Part shown: positions 34,163-43,350 of the stretch, in pieces
Layout of the letters: each line of letters opens with the position of its first letter
How positions within the stretch are numbered: position 1 is the stretch's first letter
Source: UBA2283 sp041658955
GTDB lineage: Bacteria > Patescibacteriota > Microgenomatia > UBA12405
DNA length: 64,000 bases
Direction: 5' to 3'
NCBI GenBank assembly: GCA_041658955.1
Contig: JBAZZE010000001.1
Coordinates: 52,934 to 116,933 of the forward strand
Notes under the pieces: generated by a model
Databases searched by the model: none
The model's input: only the letters and a program-made list of their open reading frames with translations
Told to the model about the DNA's origin: nothing
Made by a program: the position numbers and the translations under genes

Positions 34163-34963
34163 TTAACGAGTCACTTCTTTTCGTTGCTTTTGGTTGGCTA
34201 TTTTTTCCCAAGCCTTAAATAGCAGTAACCATTTATCGAAGGATAGTTCACTTGGCTTCACTTCTCCAATCTTCAGCATTTTTTTGATGTTTTTAATCTG
34301 ATCAAAAGTCATCACTTTCTTGTACGATTCCATTACTGTCGGTTGCCACTTTGTAAATCCATAACTAACAAAATCTCTAAATAGTTTTTTATCTTCCTCT
34401 TTAATAAAAGGATGTTCTCTTCTTTTGAATGAAGTAAACATAATATGCACCTGAGGTTTTAGGGTGAAGTTTGTTCTATCAATTTCCCCAAGTATTTTTA
34501 CCTCAAAAAAAGGTTTGGTTAAAACAGAGCTAAGTGACTCACAACGAGCCCCTGAAAATTTTTCGGCCGTTTCCTGTTGCATTATCAAATACATTGAAGT
34601 TGGCAGAACTTTGCTCTGCAATACATGAGCCATAATTTCTGAAGTAATTGAAAAGGGGATATTTGAAAAAATCTTATACTCACTTTCAGGCAAGCTGGTA
34701 GTCAAAATGTCACCCCCTACAATCTCCAGATTTTTTACACCTTCAAATTTTTTAATTAGTTCGGCCACTAGAAGTTCATCTTTCTCTATGGCCACCACTT
34801 TATTGGCTGTTTTAATTAGCGCTTGGGTAATAATTCCTTTTCCTGGCCCAATTTCAATAACAGTATCCTTATCACTAATGTCCGCTTCGGCAATTAGTTC
34901 GGATACTAGACCTTTATATTTTATAAAATTTTGTCCAAGTGAATCTTTCTGGTGGTAAACCAT
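34163..34963 (-). CDS. rRNA adenine N6-dimethyltransferase, Erm-like
   Basis: A 266-residue methylase. Motif X/I: DSLGQNFIKY and VIEIGPGKGIITQAL. Motif IV: KIFSNIPFSITSEIM. The Asn-Ile-Pro-Phe form is closer to Erm methylases (23S A2058, macrolide resistance) than to the Asn-Leu-Pro-Tyr of KsgA, but a KsgA role is not excluded. It starts five bases after the zinc-ribbon gene's stop, so the two form an operon. The basic C terminus (KAWEKIANQKQRKEVTR) suits RNA binding. Confidence 0.82.
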   Translation of the reverse strand: MVYHQKDSLGQNFIKYKGLVSELIAEADISDKDTVIEIGPGKGIITQALIKTANKVVAIEKDELLVAELIKKFEGVKNLEIVGGDILTTSLPESEYKIFSNIPFSITSEIMAHVLQSKVLPTSMYLIMQQETAEKFSGARCESLSSVLTKPFFEVKILGEIDRTNFTLKPQVHIMFTSFKRREHPFIKEEDKKLFRDFVSYGFTKWQPTVMESYKKVMTFDQIKNIKKMLKIGEVKPSELSFDKWLLLFKAWEKIANQKQRKEVTR

Positions 34964-34968
34964 TTGTT

Positions 34969-35496
34969 TTATTCTTCTGGTGGCAAAAATTCTTCTCCGT
35001 TATCAGAAACGGTTTGCCCAGCCTTTAGCCATAAAATATAATCACAGCCTGTGGCTTTTTTGGCTTCGCGATCCCATCCAGAAGTTGAGCATTTTTTCAT
35101 TCTCTTTCCAGCTGCAGTAGTAAATAAAACCAATGGATTACTGCACTTGGGGCATTTTTCATCTAGACTTTCAGTGGTTCCATTTATCCACTCCACAAAA
35201 TCACAACCAATTGCCTTTTTAGCATCTTTATCCCAACTTCCAGCACTACACTTTTTCATTTTTTTACCAAACCTAGTTACTTGAAGAATTAGAGCAGCAC
35301 CGCACTTGGGGCATTTTTCATCCAAAGTTTCAGGTTCTACTTCCATCCACTTTACATAAGCACAACCTTCATTTTTCTTAGTCTGGGGATTCCACGAACC
35401 TGTACTACATCTTTGTAGCTTGCGTCCAGTTGCGGTAGTGGTAACCTCGGCCATGGGTGCTCCACACTTGGGGCATTTTTCATTAGTGTTTGTCAT
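34969..35496 (-). CDS. Triple zinc-ribbon protein (topoisomerase I tail-like repeats)
   Basis: A 175-residue protein made of three tandem repeats of about 50 residues. Each has C-x2-C, 17-18 residues, C, 14 residues, C: CPKCGAPMAEV...CSTGSW, CPKCGAALILQ...CSAGSWDKDAKK and CPKCSNPLVLF...CSTSGWDREAKK. They resemble the C-terminal zinc ribbons of bacterial topoisomerase I, which bind single-stranded DNA, but no topoisomerase is attached. Co-transcription with the rRNA methylase suggests a nucleic-acid role. Confidence 0.8.
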   Translation of the reverse strand: MTNTNEKCPKCGAPMAEVTTTATGRKLQRCSTGSWNPQTKKNEGCAYVKWMEVEPETLDEKCPKCGAALILQVTRFGKKMKKCSAGSWDKDAKKAIGCDFVEWINGTTESLDEKCPKCSNPLVLFTTAAGKRMKKCSTSGWDREAKKATGCDYILWLKAGQTVSDNGEEFLPPEE

Positions 35497-35555
35497 ACGT
35501 CTACAATACTAGCATAACCTACGCCTTTAAAATTAGTGTTGCTAATTAACAGAGA

Positions 35556-36917
35556 TTATTTTCCACCAACCGACTTAATTAACTTATCAAAATCTTGCAC
35601 CACATTCTCGATTTTTTCAGTTTTTGGATGAAAAATTGTCCCGGTTAATATTTCCGGGTAATCAAATTTACTTGAAAATGGTTTCTTTAAAGTAAATGGC
35701 GACATCAATCCATTTTCCATACTAATTGGCGCCTGAGCAATTGGACCAACAAACTGTCGGGAAATGCCTCGAACAGTTAAGGTTCCCTTATTTGGTTTCA
35801 CTAGATCATATTCGGCGGTGTGACGATGACCTCCCACCGTTAATACATTGTTTTCAACAATCCGTTTTGCTTCTTCTTCCTCAATTCCGTTTTTAACAAC
35901 TAATCTTTTTATTAACATCTCTTGAGCTAGGGCAGTCTCATGAGTATAGATGACTGTATGGACTCCCAAATTTAAATTTTCAATCATGGAGTTAAAAGTA
36001 GTTTCTTGTTTTTCTCTAAGCATCCGGTGATGCTCGGCCATTTCACCACCAATTCCACTATCATTTTTTAACCCAAGTTCTTGTAGAGCCTCATTTAAAT
36101 CTCTTTCATTTCCACCATTTTCCAATAGAGTGTCAATAAAAACAGCCTGATTTACAACTTGGTCATTTTCTTTTTGATAGACAATTCCGATTTGATCGCC
36201 AAAACTTAATTGTTCCATATACCATTTTTGTAATGGATGAATGGCTACTTTTTCAACTTTCTTTGTATCAGGTTGGTTTTTATATTCACCCCATTTTCTT
36301 CGAATTGCACTCCAGCTGACACCTTGCTTGAGAGCATCTGTAACATCAGTAAACTCCTCAGTACTCATGGTTCTTCCGAACATTTTTCTCATCGGATCAA
36401 ATGCCATTGCCTTTTCACTACCTGAAAATGCATTATGATTTCCACTTAGAACAATAGAAGTGAATCCTGATTCGTCTTTTCCTGTAGCCATGCTCCCCAA
36501 TCTTTGTTGAACAGCAGAATAACTTTCAAATGCAGCACCTGCCTCACTGGCATCAACCGTATCCCCTAAAATTAAAGTCATTCCTTTGTCTTCATATTTC
36601 GTTCGCACTTGTTCCATTCCTTTGCGAAAAGTAAATCCAGAAAGACCATCTAGCCACCTGGTTCGTCCCCGAATTATCTTAATACCAGCTGCCACCAATC
36701 TTTTTCCAGATGTCATGCCTTCTACCCCCAGTGAAGAAGCTTGTGTACCAGAAAGGTGAGTGTCAGTCACCCCACCGATTGGGATATCTTGAGTTACCTC
36801 TAAAGAAAGGTGTCCTGCAAGTGGTGAAACAGTCCATTCCGGACGTTTTAACTCTGAAGAAATTTCTAACTTCGAAGAAAATCTTTGAGCTTCATTAGTA
36901 ATTGGTAAATCTTTCAT
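35556..36917 (-). CDS. Divergent calcineurin-like metallophosphoesterase
   Basis: A 453-residue protein with all five blocks of the metallophosphoesterase fold: Asp52-x-His54 in GGVTDTHLS, Gly-Asp119 in LILGDTVDAS, Asn160-His161 in VLSGNHNAF, His326 in VIYTHETAL and Gly-His364-x-His366 in VGGHRHTAEY. A large insert (about 165-315) separates blocks 3 and 4. There is no signal peptide. The substrate is unknown. It follows the HD/PDE-like gene after 19 bases on the same strand, with GATAAT six bases before its ATG. Confidence 0.85.
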   Translation of the reverse strand: MKDLPITNEAQRFSSKLEISSELKRPEWTVSPLAGHLSLEVTQDIPIGGVTDTHLSGTQASSLGVEGMTSGKRLVAAGIKIIRGRTRWLDGLSGFTFRKGMEQVRTKYEDKGMTLILGDTVDASEAGAAFESYSAVQQRLGSMATGKDESGFTSIVLSGNHNAFSGSEKAMAFDPMRKMFGRTMSTEEFTDVTDALKQGVSWSAIRRKWGEYKNQPDTKKVEKVAIHPLQKWYMEQLSFGDQIGIVYQKENDQVVNQAVFIDTLLENGGNERDLNEALQELGLKNDSGIGGEMAEHHRMLREKQETTFNSMIENLNLGVHTVIYTHETALAQEMLIKRLVVKNGIEEEEAKRIVENNVLTVGGHRHTAEYDLVKPNKGTLTVRGISRQFVGPIAQAPISMENGLMSPFTLKKPFSSKFDYPEILTGTIFHPKTEKIENVVQDFDKLIKSVGGK

Positions 36918-36936
36918 GTGTTTATTATCTGCTATC

Positions 36937-38274
36937 TTACTTTACACCCTTAGAAGCTTTAAGCTTAGCAGTGTTTTCTTCAACAATATGGTGAATATTT
37001 CCATACAAATTCTCTGCATTTTCACCCTCCCCACCCTTGCCAGGTGAAAACTCTTTCATTGAAGCTATGCCTCGTTGAATCCGAGGTAGGGCAAAATTAT
37101 TCCAAAAAAAGTCACCAGTCGTCACATTTTCCACATTTAGCACCAACTCCCCATCTGCCGATATAGTTCCGAAACCACTACTGACAGCCCAATTGTCAGT
37201 ATATTTATGCATCTCATATGCTAGCGCCAATGGACCGGCGGGTACCGAATAGACTTCCTCACCAATTTTTATTTTTATTGTCCTAACGTATTCGGGGTTT
37301 CCCACTTGGCCAAAGTCGGCCGCACCAATTGAATAAGTATAAAGTGGCATTGCTCTATCAAATTGAACTCTGCTGCTTGCCATCATTTTATCCATTAATG
37401 ATGGAACTGTATCGCCTTCAACTCTTAGAAAAGGCCTAGACATGCGCCTTTTCTTATCTGCATAAGTCTTTCTTAAAGTGGCCATTTCACCACCCAATTG
37501 ATATTGACTAGGGTCAAAATCATCTCGGTCGACAATATCAATCAACTGGTCTTCGCTCAATTGATTTCGATTCAAAAACTCACGAGTCAGACCAATCTCC
37601 GCCATCACTTCCTCAGGTGTTTTACTAAAGTTATCAGCATCCAGAAAAATATTAAAATCGCTGCGACTTACTTGGTGTGCTTCTAAAAATTGGTTGATTC
37701 TTCCTTGCGCTGTTTCCATCCGCGACTGTTTGTCGGCAATTCCCTCTGCGGAAGCCATACGAGTAATTGGATCAACTGGAGGTTTTGCTTTCCAATCGTT
37801 TTCTTCGTGACATACAGCCGAGATAACAGTAAGTCGGAGAAATTGATTTAAATTATCTGGATCCCTTAGTTCATCAGGCAGAGTCCCTTCCCGACTCGCC
37901 AAAGCGATAGAACCTAGGGTATGTTTTAAAGCTTGGATAGCGGTGATTTTAGAATGAACTTCATTGTGATAGTTCATTGACTGACCATTTTCAGTCGGTA
38001 TCATTATTTGGGTCAACTCATCTATCAAATGAAATGAGTCACCTATGGTCGCATATAGAGCATCTCTATCGACCCCAGCCAACTCCGGGTGATTATCAAA
38101 AAAAGTATTAAATTTTTCTAAATAATTTTCAGGCTGAATTAATCTTTCATCCCACTTAAATCTTTCAGCCGCTTCCTTTGGACTAACTGGAATATTGTCT
38201 AATATCATCCGTTTCATTTCGTCTGCCGGTATAGCTTTTGAAAGTGTCATTGAAACTGAACTATCTGCAACCAT
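36937..38274 (-). CDS. HD/PDE-like phosphohydrolase candidate
   Basis: A 445-residue protein I could not assign at once. The pattern NYHNEVHSKITAIQALKHTL (Tyr102, His103, Asn104, His107), AVCHEENDW (His156, Glu157) and YSIGAADFGQVGNPE (Asp330) matches the order of metal ligands in cyclic-nucleotide phosphodiesterases (Tyr-His-Asn-x-x-His, His-Asp, Asp) but with Glu in place of the second-site Asp. A long insert lies between the second and third blocks. No membrane segment. A TATAAT is seven bases before the ATG. It pairs with the metallophosphoesterase. Confidence 0.65.
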   Translation of the reverse strand: MVADSSVSMTLSKAIPADEMKRMILDNIPVSPKEAAERFKWDERLIQPENYLEKFNTFFDNHPELAGVDRDALYATIGDSFHLIDELTQIMIPTENGQSMNYHNEVHSKITAIQALKHTLGSIALASREGTLPDELRDPDNLNQFLRLTVISAVCHEENDWKAKPPVDPITRMASAEGIADKQSRMETAQGRINQFLEAHQVSRSDFNIFLDADNFSKTPEEVMAEIGLTREFLNRNQLSEDQLIDIVDRDDFDPSQYQLGGEMATLRKTYADKKRRMSRPFLRVEGDTVPSLMDKMMASSRVQFDRAMPLYTYSIGAADFGQVGNPEYVRTIKIKIGEEVYSVPAGPLALAYEMHKYTDNWAVSSGFGTISADGELVLNVENVTTGDFFWNNFALPRIQRGIASMKEFSPGKGGEGENAENLYGNIHHIVEENTAKLKASKGVK

Positions 38275-38420
38275 TAGTAAAATTATACCTATATATTTTC
38301 GAAGGTCAAAGAAAAAAGTTTAAGTTATGTGTTAGGTTAATCTGACATTATAAGGTACAATATAATATACCCGCAAAGAATCGTGTTTTTTCTTAGTTTT
38401 GTTTTTTGTGTTGTTGCCTT
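38275..38420. promoter_or_regulatory. Divergent intergenic region
   Basis: On the minus strand TATAAT lies seven bases before the HD/PDE-like ATG. On the plus strand TATAAT at 38361-38366 could start a 50-base T-rich leader for the ATP-grasp gene. No hairpin or gene seen. Confidence 0.5.
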
Positions 38421-39557
38421 ATGACCAAACTTACCAGCTTCGATGTTCTTATCGTCTACGCTCAGTCGATCAGTAAAAGTGCTTCGGATACTAAGACATT
38501 AGTACCCTTCCCAGTTGGCTCTATTAATGAGTCTTATAATGTTGTTTATGGTTATTTTTTAGAAATCTGTGAGCAACAGTCACTTACTGCTGCCTTTACA
38601 ACTTCTGCAGATATCATTGGACCAGGATTCTGTAAAAGTTATTGGACTTTCAAAGATAAAAAATGGCATAAGTTTACTTCTCCTGGATATTCCACCTTAA
38701 TTTTTGACAAATTTTCACCAACCAAAAAAGACTTGCTTCTCCGTCGTCAACTAATGTTTTCTGACCCTCTAGTAAAACCATTCAATGACCCGTTTTTATT
38801 TTCTTTGTTTTTTGACAAACAACTAACATACAACAGTTTGTCTGCTCATGCTATTCCTACAGTCGCCCTTAGCGATCGAAGTCTTGAAGGTGTTACCAGT
38901 TCTTGTAACTCACTTAGTAAATTGAGGGATTCTCATGTTGGTTCAAAAGATTTTGGTACCGATATTATTCTCAAAGATCGTTATGGTGCTGGAGGGCGAC
39001 GTGTCTACAAATTTTCCTCCGCAGATCTAGCATCACTCTATTCACGAGTTATAAAAAACACCCGTGTTTCCTATATTATTCAACCATTTGTAAAATTTGA
39101 TAAAGGCTTTAGTCATAAAAATGTTTTCTGTTCTACTGATATTCGCCTAATATATTTAAATGGAAAAATAATTCAACAATATATTCGTGTTGCTAAGGTA
39201 GGGGATTTTCGTTGCAATGAACATCAAGGTGGGGTTCTTACTTACATTCCTCTTTCTCAAATTCCTGAGTTGGTAGTTAAAAAATCAAACATCATTGCCA
39301 ATGGATTACTTAAAAGCAAATCGCTTTATGCACTCGATTTTATAGTGAGCAACAATCACAATATCTATTTATTGGAAGGGAATACCAGCCCGGGACTAGA
39401 TTGGAACATGAATTTGATTAAAAATGAAACAGAAGCCAAAAAATTGATAAACCTAATTGTTAGCGATTTATCGACGAGGATTTCACCAAAAGAAGTTTAT
39501 CCAAGAAGACCTTTTATCTCTTACCAAAAATCAATTACAGTACCTCTAAACGACTAA
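38421..39557 (+). CDS. ATP-grasp family ligase (RimK/glutathione-synthase-like)
   Basis: Start at 38421 (MTKLTSFDVLIVYAQ); an upstream TTG would add only CCC-type residues. The 378 residues include IILKDRYGAGGRRVYKF (ATP-binding loop), YIIQPFV, TDIRLIYLNGKIIQQYIR and YALDFIVSNNHNIYLLEGNT, the Mg2+ ligands of ATP-grasp ligases. They join an acid to an amine or thiol through an acyl-phosphate. The substrate is unknown. Codons are unusually T-rich compared with nearby genes. Confidence 0.85.
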   Translation: MTKLTSFDVLIVYAQSISKSASDTKTLVPFPVGSINESYNVVYGYFLEICEQQSLTAAFTTSADIIGPGFCKSYWTFKDKKWHKFTSPGYSTLIFDKFSPTKKDLLLRRQLMFSDPLVKPFNDPFLFSLFFDKQLTYNSLSAHAIPTVALSDRSLEGVTSSCNSLSKLRDSHVGSKDFGTDIILKDRYGAGGRRVYKFSSADLASLYSRVIKNTRVSYIIQPFVKFDKGFSHKNVFCSTDIRLIYLNGKIIQQYIRVAKVGDFRCNEHQGGVLTYIPLSQIPELVVKKSNIIANGLLKSKSLYALDFIVSNNHNIYLLEGNTSPGLDWNMNLIKNETEAKKLINLIVSDLSTRISPKEVYPRRPFISYQKSITVPLND

Positions 39558-39563
39558 GAAATT

Positions 39564-40418
39564 TTAGATTCCAGCCCTTTCGACTTCTTTAATCAATTCT
39601 TTTCCATGTGATCCAAAAGGGCTATGTCCTGCCCCCTGAATAGTGAAGTATTTTTTTATCAGAGAATTTGTATCTTTCTGATTATCCAATTCACCATATA
39701 TAAAAGCAATATTATTTATATCGATTTTTGAAAGAACTCTTGGCATCTCTTTTTCAATCTCTCTGAGGTAATCTATATCTGCCAGTGACTTGGGATCTGT
39801 CACCATCAGATTATGCAGAAGTCTGACATCATCACCTTTTTTATCACCTGTATTTCCCCGTAGCATAGGAATTAGCAATGCTTTCTTTCCCCATTCGGTT
39901 GAAGCCACCCATCGTCTAATAAATACAGGAACATAGCAGGCCAATCTCGATACATCACCAAAAAGTTTACCTGGAGCACCAACCATAATTTGTTTTCCTT
40001 CACTGTGGCCACTTTCCACTAATTTTGCCGCGACTATAGTTCCTAGTGATAATGAAATTATCGGTGCTTTAAGTAGTCCTTGGGATTTTATAAACTCTAT
40101 TACACATTCTGAAAACAAGTCGGTATCGTGTAGTCTACCTTTGACCGTATCAGATCCGCCAAAACCAGGTAGATCAATCCAATATACTGTATGCTTCTTA
40201 GCTAAAACTTTTTCAAATCCACCCCAGGGGTCATAAACCATTGACCCATGTAACAATATTACCGGTAAACCTTTTCCCAGAATTCTAAAATTAATTTTTG
40301 CTCCCAGAAAATCAAAGCTATTAACTAATGGAAGTTTTTCTCTTGGAGAAGTTTTCGAAAATACAAAACTCATCAGCCATAACAGAGTAAATAATATTAC
40401 CAACTCGATAACCCACAT
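39564..40418 (-). CDS. Alpha/beta hydrolase, membrane-anchored
   Basis: A 284-residue protein. The N-terminal helix (about 1-18) anchors it. LPVILLHGSMVYDPWGG is the oxyanion strand and PIISLSLGTIVAA carries the nucleophile elbow (Ser-Leu-Ser-Leu-Gly). FIYGELDNQKDT bears the acid and GAGHSPFG the catalytic His. A substrate cannot be assigned. TAGAAT is five bases before the ATG. It converges with the ATP-grasp gene (six bases). Confidence 0.88.
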   Translation of the reverse strand: MWVIELVILFTLLWLMSFVFSKTSPREKLPLVNSFDFLGAKINFRILGKGLPVILLHGSMVYDPWGGFEKVLAKKHTVYWIDLPGFGGSDTVKGRLHDTDLFSECVIEFIKSQGLLKAPIISLSLGTIVAAKLVESGHSEGKQIMVGAPGKLFGDVSRLACYVPVFIRRWVASTEWGKKALLIPMLRGNTGDKKGDDVRLLHNLMVTDPKSLADIDYLREIEKEMPRVLSKIDINNIAFIYGELDNQKDTNSLIKKYFTIQGAGHSPFGSHGKELIKEVERAGI

Positions 40419-40433
40419 AATCCATTCTATCAG

Positions 40434-41615
40434 TTAGACCGCCACCAATCTTTCTTTATGAAACACTTTAAAAGATAGCCAAAAACAAATCATCACTGCT
40501 ATAAATGCACCCAAAAATGGAAAATGAATATTCATTTCTGCCAATCCGCCACCCAATATTGGGCCAATAATCTGACCGATGCTCATATATGATGTCTGAA
40601 GTCCCATGATTACACCTTGTGACTTGGCGTCAGTTTCATTGGCAATAATCGATTGGGTCAGGGGATTTACCATTGCATTTGATAATGATAATAGTATGGA
40701 TGCTGCAATAAACAAAGGCAAAGTATAAGATGCAAACATCAGTAGAAACGCAATAGCCACCATAAATATCGCTGCCGGATATGTTTTTTTAAGTGAAAAT
40801 TTCTTCAATATGTTTTGAACCAAAACTAATTGCGAAATAAGACCAAAAACCCCAAACAGAGTGAATATCATAGCGATTTCTCTTGGTCCCATTCCCAATA
40901 CTTTTACACTAAATGGTTGGAAGACATAGGTAAACATTGAAAAAGATAGAAAATAAATCAGAGTTAAAATCAGTAGTACTCCAATATTTGGATCAACTAA
41001 CGCTGATGCCATTTTCTTTAAATCAAACAATTTGTGATGGGAAACTTCACCCATATGTTTATTTGTTTCGGGAAGTATCAAAGCAGTAATTAACACTGCA
41101 ATTAGTGCCATGACTCCAGAAATTACAAATGGTAGCCAGTCGGCAATACCTACTGTCATAGCCGAGATCGCCGGTCCAAATATAAATCCAAAACCAAAAG
41201 ATGCACCAATAATTCCAAATCCTTTGGCCCGATCTTTTGGTGGCATGGTGTCCGAGATTATGGCTGAAAGTACGGGAATATTACCAGCTGTAATCCCATC
41301 AAGAGCTCTGGCTAAAAACAAAAATGCAGCCCCGGGTGCGAAGGCCATCATAAAAAAGGAACCAGCCGTCCCTGCCACTGAAGCCAAAAGCAATGGTTTT
41401 CGACCATATCGGTCAGATAGTCTTCCAATAATTGGTGTCGATACAAATTGACAGATTGAAAACAAAGCAAACAAAAGCCCGTTTTGAAAATCAGTTAAAC
41501 CAAATTTATGACTATAACTATATAGTATGGGAATAATTATCCCGTAACCCAAGGCATTAACCACAGCAATTAATGCAATAATCAACAAATTTTTATTATT
41601 TTCTTTATTATTCAT
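40434..41615 (-). CDS. MFS drug:H+ antiporter (TetA-like, DHA1)
   Basis: A 393-residue transporter with 12 predicted helices. Motif A is intact as IGRLSDRYGRKPLLLAS between helices 2 and 3, and the DHA1 motif C-like FGFIFGPAISAM is in helix 5. It likely exports a drug or metabolite using the proton gradient. It overlaps the promoter region of the hydrolase downstream on the same strand, at an 15-base gap. Confidence 0.9.
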   Translation of the reverse strand: MNNKENNKNLLIIALIAVVNALGYGIIIPILYSYSHKFGLTDFQNGLLFALFSICQFVSTPIIGRLSDRYGRKPLLLASVAGTAGSFFMMAFAPGAAFLFLARALDGITAGNIPVLSAIISDTMPPKDRAKGFGIIGASFGFGFIFGPAISAMTVGIADWLPFVISGVMALIAVLITALILPETNKHMGEVSHHKLFDLKKMASALVDPNIGVLLILTLIYFLSFSMFTYVFQPFSVKVLGMGPREIAMIFTLFGVFGLISQLVLVQNILKKFSLKKTYPAAIFMVAIAFLLMFASYTLPLFIAASILLSLSNAMVNPLTQSIIANETDAKSQGVIMGLQTSYMSIGQIIGPILGGGLAEMNIHFPFLGAFIAVMICFWLSFKVFHKERLVAV

Positions 41616-41656
41616 GGTGAAAAAAAAGAGACATGATTATACCAAACACTTAGGCG

Positions 41657-42235
41657 CTATTTGGCGAAATACATTGCCAAGCATTCGGAGTCATCATTGC
41701 GGGTCAATATATCCCACATTGACATGAGCCAATTACCATTTCTTTTTGCCATCATTCGGTGGCCACAAACTGCTTCTTTTTTGACAACATCTTTACCCAT
41801 AGCTATAACCCGATCATAGTCTTCAATGGCTTTTTTCCTGTCGATATCAAAATAGTAGTTTCGGATATCTCCTCTATTTATAAGTGCATGTGGATATTCG
41901 GGTCTAAGTTCTATAGCTTTATCTAAATCTTCAAGAGCAGCCTTGTAATTGTGTAATCTCATGTTGACATATGCCCGATTATTGTAGGCTTCGGCGAAGT
42001 AGGGATTAATTCTTAGAGCTCGATAATAGTTGTTTACTGCTACCTGACACCGTCCTGTTTCATATTCAAAATCACCCAATTTTAGGTAATCATCACTCGT
42101 AGCTGGATCAGCTGGTGGAGTAGTTGTGGGAACATGGCTTTTCAGGCAGTATTTATCACTAGTAAGTTCACGATAAAATGCCAAACTTGTTATTAAAAAT
42201 ACGACAATAGCAATAATCCATAAACTCTTATACAT
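41657..42235 (-). CDS. TPR protein with N-terminal anchor
   Basis: About 192 residues; ATG 42235 is chosen, although a GTG at 42238 fits the leaderless spacing (TATAAT six bases upstream). An N-terminal helix (about 2-21) is followed by TPRs: YLKLGDFEYETGRCQVAVNN, AYNNRAYVNMRLHNYKAAL and HALINRGDIRNYYFDIDRKK. Two Cys residues (CLK and CQVAV regions) and a C-terminal DDSECLAMY could be extracytoplasmic. It is a scaffold of unknown partners. Confidence 0.82.
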   Translation of the reverse strand: MYKSLWIIAIVVFLITSLAFYRELTSDKYCLKSHVPTTTPPADPATSDDYLKLGDFEYETGRCQVAVNNYYRALRINPYFAEAYNNRAYVNMRLHNYKAALEDLDKAIELRPEYPHALINRGDIRNYYFDIDRKKAIEDYDRVIAMGKDVVKKEAVCGHRMMAKRNGNWLMSMWDILTRNDDSECLAMYFAK

Positions 42236-42346
42236 CACCAATAAATTATATACCCTTCCGTATCCATAAACTGGGGAAAATTAACTTTTAATTATTTCTA
42301 AGTTGATGTGCAAATATAATAAAAATATAGTAACCTATTCCTATAC

Positions 42347-43348
42347 ATGTCTCTTCCGCTAGTCCTCTTTTTTCACCGATTGGGAGTCAAGCTATACAGT
42401 GTCCCAGAAAACGAAGACATCACTGAACTCGTAGAAATCACGTCGGTCAACCCCCCTGATATTATTGAAAATTTATCCGAGTACCGAGATAAAGAAATCT
42501 ATCTATTAGCTTCAGATTCGATATGCCATGTATTTCATCATGAGCTCCCACATCAGACAAACCAACTTACCCGTGAGTTTGTTTTTGATCAAGTCAAAGA
42601 CAAATTCCCCAGTCACCTTCAAACTTCAAACTGGGATTTTAAAGTTATTAGTACTGACACCCATACTATTGAGATAATAGTTTTTGCTCTCAATGACGAA
42701 TTTCAATCTCTTATCGCTACGGTTATCTCCGAGCTATCACTTAAAGTCGTCGCCCTTGAGCCAGAATCAATTGCCGTCACCCGCCACTCAAATCCCGTAG
42801 TTGGAATTACCTTTGGAAAAACCATCCGACCATCGATCCAGAATGAGACAACAACCAATACTGTCCGAATTGATGAAGTATCCCAGTCACCTTCTTCTCC
42901 AATAAACTATTCGAGATCAAAGGTATTCTTAGTTTTTCTTGGATTGGCTATTTTTATTTATGTAAATTATTTTCTATATCAAAAATACAACCAAAGTCTT
43001 TCGATCGCGACAGCAATACCTACCCCAACTGTAAGTCTTTCACCTACACCTTCACCCATTGTTCAAAAAACTTGGTCTAGTCTTAACCTATTGATCGAAA
43101 ACGGTACTACAAAAGCGGGATATGCTGGTTCGATAGCAGTTAAGTTTCAAGAGGAGGGGATAGTCGAAATAAAAACTGGTAACGCTCCTCGGAGTGACTA
43201 CTCTACATCCAAGCTAACTTTCAAAAGTAGTTCACTCAAAGACAGCTACTATCAAAGATTTAATAAAATATTCCCCGTTTCTGAACCTGACACTCAGGTA
43301 AATCCAGACTTACAAACCGATGTAGTGTTAACATTAGGTAGTCTCTAA
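42347..43348 (+). CDS. PilM-like/LytR_C fusion membrane protein
   Basis: A 333-residue protein. Residues 1-150 resemble the PilM/GspL actin-like platform in the order of strands, ending with VVALEPESIAVTRH, which is typical of PilM. A TM helix (about 195-215) and Thr-Pro linker precede a LytR_C domain: LLIENGTTKAGYAGSIAVKF, VEIKTGNAPRSDYSTSKL. LytR_C domains bind the cell wall. The arrangement suggests a link between an inner-membrane pilus platform and peptidoglycan. The next gene begins three bases later. Confidence 0.72.
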   Translation: MSLPLVLFFHRLGVKLYSVPENEDITELVEITSVNPPDIIENLSEYRDKEIYLLASDSICHVFHHELPHQTNQLTREFVFDQVKDKFPSHLQTSNWDFKVISTDTHTIEIIVFALNDEFQSLIATVISELSLKVVALEPESIAVTRHSNPVVGITFGKTIRPSIQNETTTNTVRIDEVSQSPSSPINYSRSKVFLVFLGLAIFIYVNYFLYQKYNQSLSIATAIPTPTVSLSPTPSPIVQKTWSSLNLLIENGTTKAGYAGSIAVKFQEEGIVEIKTGNAPRSDYSTSKLTFKSSSLKDSYYQRFNKIFPVSEPDTQVNPDLQTDVVLTLGSL

Positions 43349-43350
43349 AA

